Under the pieces are notes generated by a model. That model worked only from the letters and a program-made list of their open reading frames with translations, was not told the origin of the DNA and did not search any database. A stretch of 64,000 nucleotides of DNA from Daucus carota subsp. sativus. Its lineage: Eukaryota; Streptophyta; Magnoliopsida; Apiales; Apiaceae. Positions 61,001 through 64,000 of this stretch are shown here, in pieces (within the stretch, counting starts at the first letter, position 1; each line of letters begins with the position of its first letter). The stretch spans positions 37,141,296-37,205,295 of the forward strand of contig NC_030386.2 of NCBI RefSeq assembly GCF_001625215.2, written 5' to 3'. The position numbers and the translations under genes were made by a program.

Positions 61001-64000
61001 ACACAACATTAGTTCCTCCACGCTGAAAAGAGTCTCAGTTCAGTAATATGTATTGGTGTTTAAAATCCTATAGTTTCAAATTATTGTCATTTTACTTATA
61101 ATTAATTTGAGTAAAATCTATCAGGAACTGGTTTAAAGTTACCATCCATTGGAGCCTGGAGCCTTGGTATCTTGAAATTTTGATATATCCATATGTATAT
61201 GAGGATTTTTAAGTCATGGTTATACATACTAAAATGATCCTTTTTCTGGGGTGGAGGAATTAGTTTTTGTTGGTAATTATTCTGTTAAGATTCTAATAAT
61301 GTGAAGAGCATAGGTTGTAGTTGAGGAGGCTGTTGCAGAAGGACTGCCCCCTGGATGGATGAAGGAAGTGAGAGTTACACAAAGGGGTAAAAGCATCAGA
61401 AGAGATTCGGTACTTATTCTTTAAAAAATCTCAGGCCCTCTTATCTGTGTTTATTTTTTTAAATGAGAAACATAAATCAACTTTGAAAGTATAATGATTT
61501 GTATTATAACATACTTACAGTGGGCAGATGGTTTTTTGATGTGGTTTATAGTACGGTTTAACTGATATCTGTTCTCTGCAGTATTACACTGATCCTATCA
61601 GTGGTTACGTATTTCTCTCCTTAAAGGATTGTAAGCGCTATCTTAAAACTGGAGTATTAGGAAAGTCTTCATACAAGCCCAAAAATAAAGATCATGTAGA
61701 TATGGAGCTGGAAAGTGATAATATATCTGTAAGTTTGCTTGCTCATTAGCTTCTCACTTTTATTGTTTTTGTCATTTGTAAACAGTGGCGGAACTAGAAA
61801 TTCATGTAAGGGGGGGCGTCATATAAATAACATAATATTATAATGGTCATTAAATTTCTGATCAGAGCTTCCGGAGAATGGTGTTTTGTTTGCTAGGCGA
61901 GATGGGGAGTATCCTTACTCTGTTTCTTAACTCTATTTCTTGACTGTATGTTTTAGTGCGTGTATTTCTTTCTTCTGTTTTAAGTGAACTTGCTGGGTGG
62001 GCCTGGGCTATTTTAACCTATGGACTTAGGAAATTTATGTGTACAAAAGTTTTGATTTTATAATTTAAGCCGGGGCAGCCAGATCAATCAACAAAATGAA
62101 GCCTGTAAAATATTTTTACATACGAGTTAAGCAGGGGCAATGGACCCCCCAGTCTCACTGCTCCTTCCGCCACTGTTTGTAAATCAAGTTGGTCAGTAAT
62201 TAGTTGTCCAATTTTTCTCTGTTCGTGTATTACCTACCTGCACTAACTGCTTTATTTCTCTATTGCCTGTTTTATCGAAATTTTTTTTTACATGTATCCT
62301 TTTCTTCATTTTCTCCTTGTTTAATCAAGTACTGCAAGTTCAGTCATTGGGTTAATGAATGGGCTTTATGGTTCTCTATTATATAAGTTCAGTCATTGTG
62401 TTTAATGAATGGGTTTTATGGTTCTCTATTATATATGCCAGATGACAGTTATAAGATTTATGTTGTTTGTGTCCCATTTGTTTGATGCTAAGTTTTACCT
62501 TTTCCTTTGATATGATTTGCAATTCATGATTTTAGAGTTGAGGTAAGACACAATAATAGTGATAGGGTGTTTTCTCTGTTGTGCATATTTGTCAGTCGCC
62601 TGCTATAGATCAAGGAAAGGAGGTACAAGACGGAGGAATTGATAAACCGGGTACTGAGAATAAAGAAGAGATACTTACTCCTACCATCACAGAAGATCAC
62701 ATATGCCTCCAGTATCCAAATTCTGATCAGAGTAAGCTTATATATGTAGCCTCATAATATGCTACTACTGCACTTCTGTTCCAGTTTCGCTGTACCTTGA
62801 ATAGTTGTCATCTTCTGTTTATGTTTCAATTCTCTTCTTAACATGCATCTTTTTGGCTTTTGTTTCGTCTCCAGTTTTAGTTTCCATTTTCCTCTGTATG
62901 TAAAGCCTCTGAGAGTCTAAAACATTAGTCAGATACATTAGTTTGCCTTCTCTTTTAGTATTTTACTGTAATTAATAATAAGATAGAAAACCCATCATTA
63001 CTAGTACTGGAATTTCATGCTGTGGAAATAAGATATCTTTTGGAAGTGAACCATGTCATATGGACACACGGGTTGGTTTTGTTAATTTACTGGATTGCAT
63101 CTATCCCTTTGCATTTGTTTAATGTTTATTGCATATGGCAGGTAGAAGTGACGTAACAGAGAGTGATTTGAACTCGCAAAGTACCCAAAGTTTGGAGCAA
63201 GTAGAAGGGAAATCGGATTCCAATATAAATACACTTGTTTCATCTCCAGTGGTTGAAGATTATCCTAAGAACTTATTGGAAAATGGGGCGGAAATCCATG
63301 ACACTGACAAGTTTGAGAACAGTAAAAACAAATCAAATTCCAAGAGGTCTTCTTCCTTTCCTCGCCGGGCTTCAAAGCGCCTCGCTGGCATTGAATTAGA
63401 CCCAGTGCCTATAGAGTTAGTGGAAAATGGGGCAGTACATGAGACTGACAGGATCCAGACCAGAATAAACAAATCAAATGACAAGAGTTCATCTGACTTT
63501 CCTCGTCGGTCTTCAAAGCGCCTTGCTGGTGTTGAATTAGACCCAGTATTGGAGCTAAAAACTAATGATCGAACTCGTCGACCCGCAGCTCAACTGTCAG
63601 GAGAAGCAACAACTAGTTTTAGTGGGAAAACTCATGACTTGCCTACTACAGAAGAGCTTCCTGGAAAATTTGTATTGGGAACTATGACTAGTGAGCATCA
63701 AAGACTGTCTCTTGGCTTGCCCCCGGCAAACTTAGCAAATTATGAGGAGCCAGGTGTACAGGAGAAACAGTTACAATTCTCTGAAGAGCAGGCTGGGGAG
63801 AAGGAACCTTCACCTATTTTAAAAGAACAAGCGGCAGAGGAGAAACCTTTAAATGCATCTGGAGAGCAATATGAAGCTGAGGATTTAATAATGCTTTCTA
63901 AAGAAAATCAAGGCAAAAAGGAAAAACTTCTGTTTGTTTCGAAGGAGGAAACTGCAGAGAAAGAACATGCTAATGTTATTGATTCATTACTTGAATCATC
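58087..64000 (+). CDS. MBD13: Methyl-CpG-binding-domain protein, MBD13-like (3' end beyond window)
   Basis: Exons 58087-58176, 60544-60717, 61314-61409, 61582-61728, 62596-62731 and 63142 onward, all in frame, still open at the edge. Two MBD-like modules follow each other: LPAGWTSTVKTSKNGRKYK plus CYTDPSQKLKFLSKPEVIRY (about residues 12-51), and LPPGWMKEVRVTQRGKSIRR plus YYTDPISGYVFLSLKDCKRY (about 98-141). Each module is cut by an intron at the same place, just before the (C/Y)YTDP strand, so one module arose by duplication of a two-exon unit. Later exons are hydrophilic, and exon 6 has a repeated basic motif (FPRRASKRLAG and FPRRSSKRLAG, about 55 residues apart) that may touch DNA. It should be nuclear and chromatin-bound. 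Whether it binds methylated CpG cannot be told from sequence; several plant MBDs do not. Matches At5g52230 by order. Confidence 0.88.
58735..60205. repeat. Two diverged direct repeats in MBD intron 1 (58735-59220 and 59807-60205)
   Basis: Shared landmarks in the same order: ACTCGCGCATTGCG, TCTTTTGTGAGTT, GAACTTG near AAACTC(G/A)CAAGT, ATTGACC/ATCGACC, then AAGCATAGTT(C/G)TTGAACTTTG. Each copy is about 400-480 bp. The second contains the palindrome ACTCGCGCATTGCGCGAGT at about 59877-59896. The origin is unknown. Confidence 0.7.
60749..61008. mobile_element. Tourist-like (PIF/Harbinger) MITE in MBD intron 2, 260 bp
   Basis: Terminal inverted repeats TGTTGTGTTTGGTCG and CAACCAAACACAACA, with the typical 3 bp target duplication TTA at 60746-60748 and 61009-61011. 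The 5' end lies only about 30 bp after the exon 2 splice donor. Confidence 0.85.
61783..62175. mobile_element. hAT-type MITE in MBD intron 4, 393 bp
   Basis: Ends CAGTGGCGGAACTAG and the inverted TCCTTCCGCCACTG, flanked by a perfect 8 bp target duplication TTTGTAAA (61775-61782, 62176-62183), which is diagnostic of hAT-type transposition. It is non-coding. Confidence 0.9.

Overview
This window is plant nuclear DNA, very probably from a eudicot and possibly an asterid. The genes have GT-AG introns, the intergenic DNA is AT-rich, and the repeats are typical of plants (Stowaway, Tourist-like and hAT-type MITEs, a CACTA transposon, a tRNA-derived SINE and a small TRIM-type LTR element). I cannot name the species from the sequence alone.

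Layout. 1-14150: three four-exon cytochrome P450 genes in tandem on the minus strand, the first cut by the window edge. They belong to the CYP72 clan and look CYP715/CYP714-like. 14150-24700: gene-poor DNA with MITEs and one complete small TRIM element. 24700-38250: three PAR1-family genes for secreted cysteine-rich proteins on the plus strand. Between the second and third PAR1 genes lie a 3.57 kb non-autonomous CACTA element and a minus-strand, strongly diverged ubiquitin-eL40 fusion gene in five exons. 41800-45601: an acyl-activating enzyme 3 (oxalyl-CoA synthetase) gene. 46845-51001: a five-knuckle CCHC zinc protein (ZCCHC9 type). 51602-52596: actin-depolymerizing factor. 53582-54949: membrane steroid-binding/MAPR protein. 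55649-57184: a fold-back element with nested insertions. 58087-64000+: the 5' part of a methyl-CpG-binding-domain (MBD13-like) gene.

The order P450 - PAR1 - zinc knuckle - ADF - MSBP - MBD matches, as I recall it, the Arabidopsis chromosome 5 series At5g52400 (CYP715A1), 52390 (PAR1), 52380 (zinc knuckle), 52360 (ADF10), 52240 (MSBP1), 52230 (MBD13). The window therefore looks like an old conserved block in which the P450 and PAR1 genes have each been triplicated, and into which AAE3, the odd ubiquitin-eL40 gene and many transposable elements have come.

The genes do not form one pathway. The parts most worth a second look are the diverged ubiquitin-eL40 gene, a duplicated splice acceptor in AAE3, the gene-like exons inside the CACTA element, and the G-box-rich repeats beside the P450 copies.
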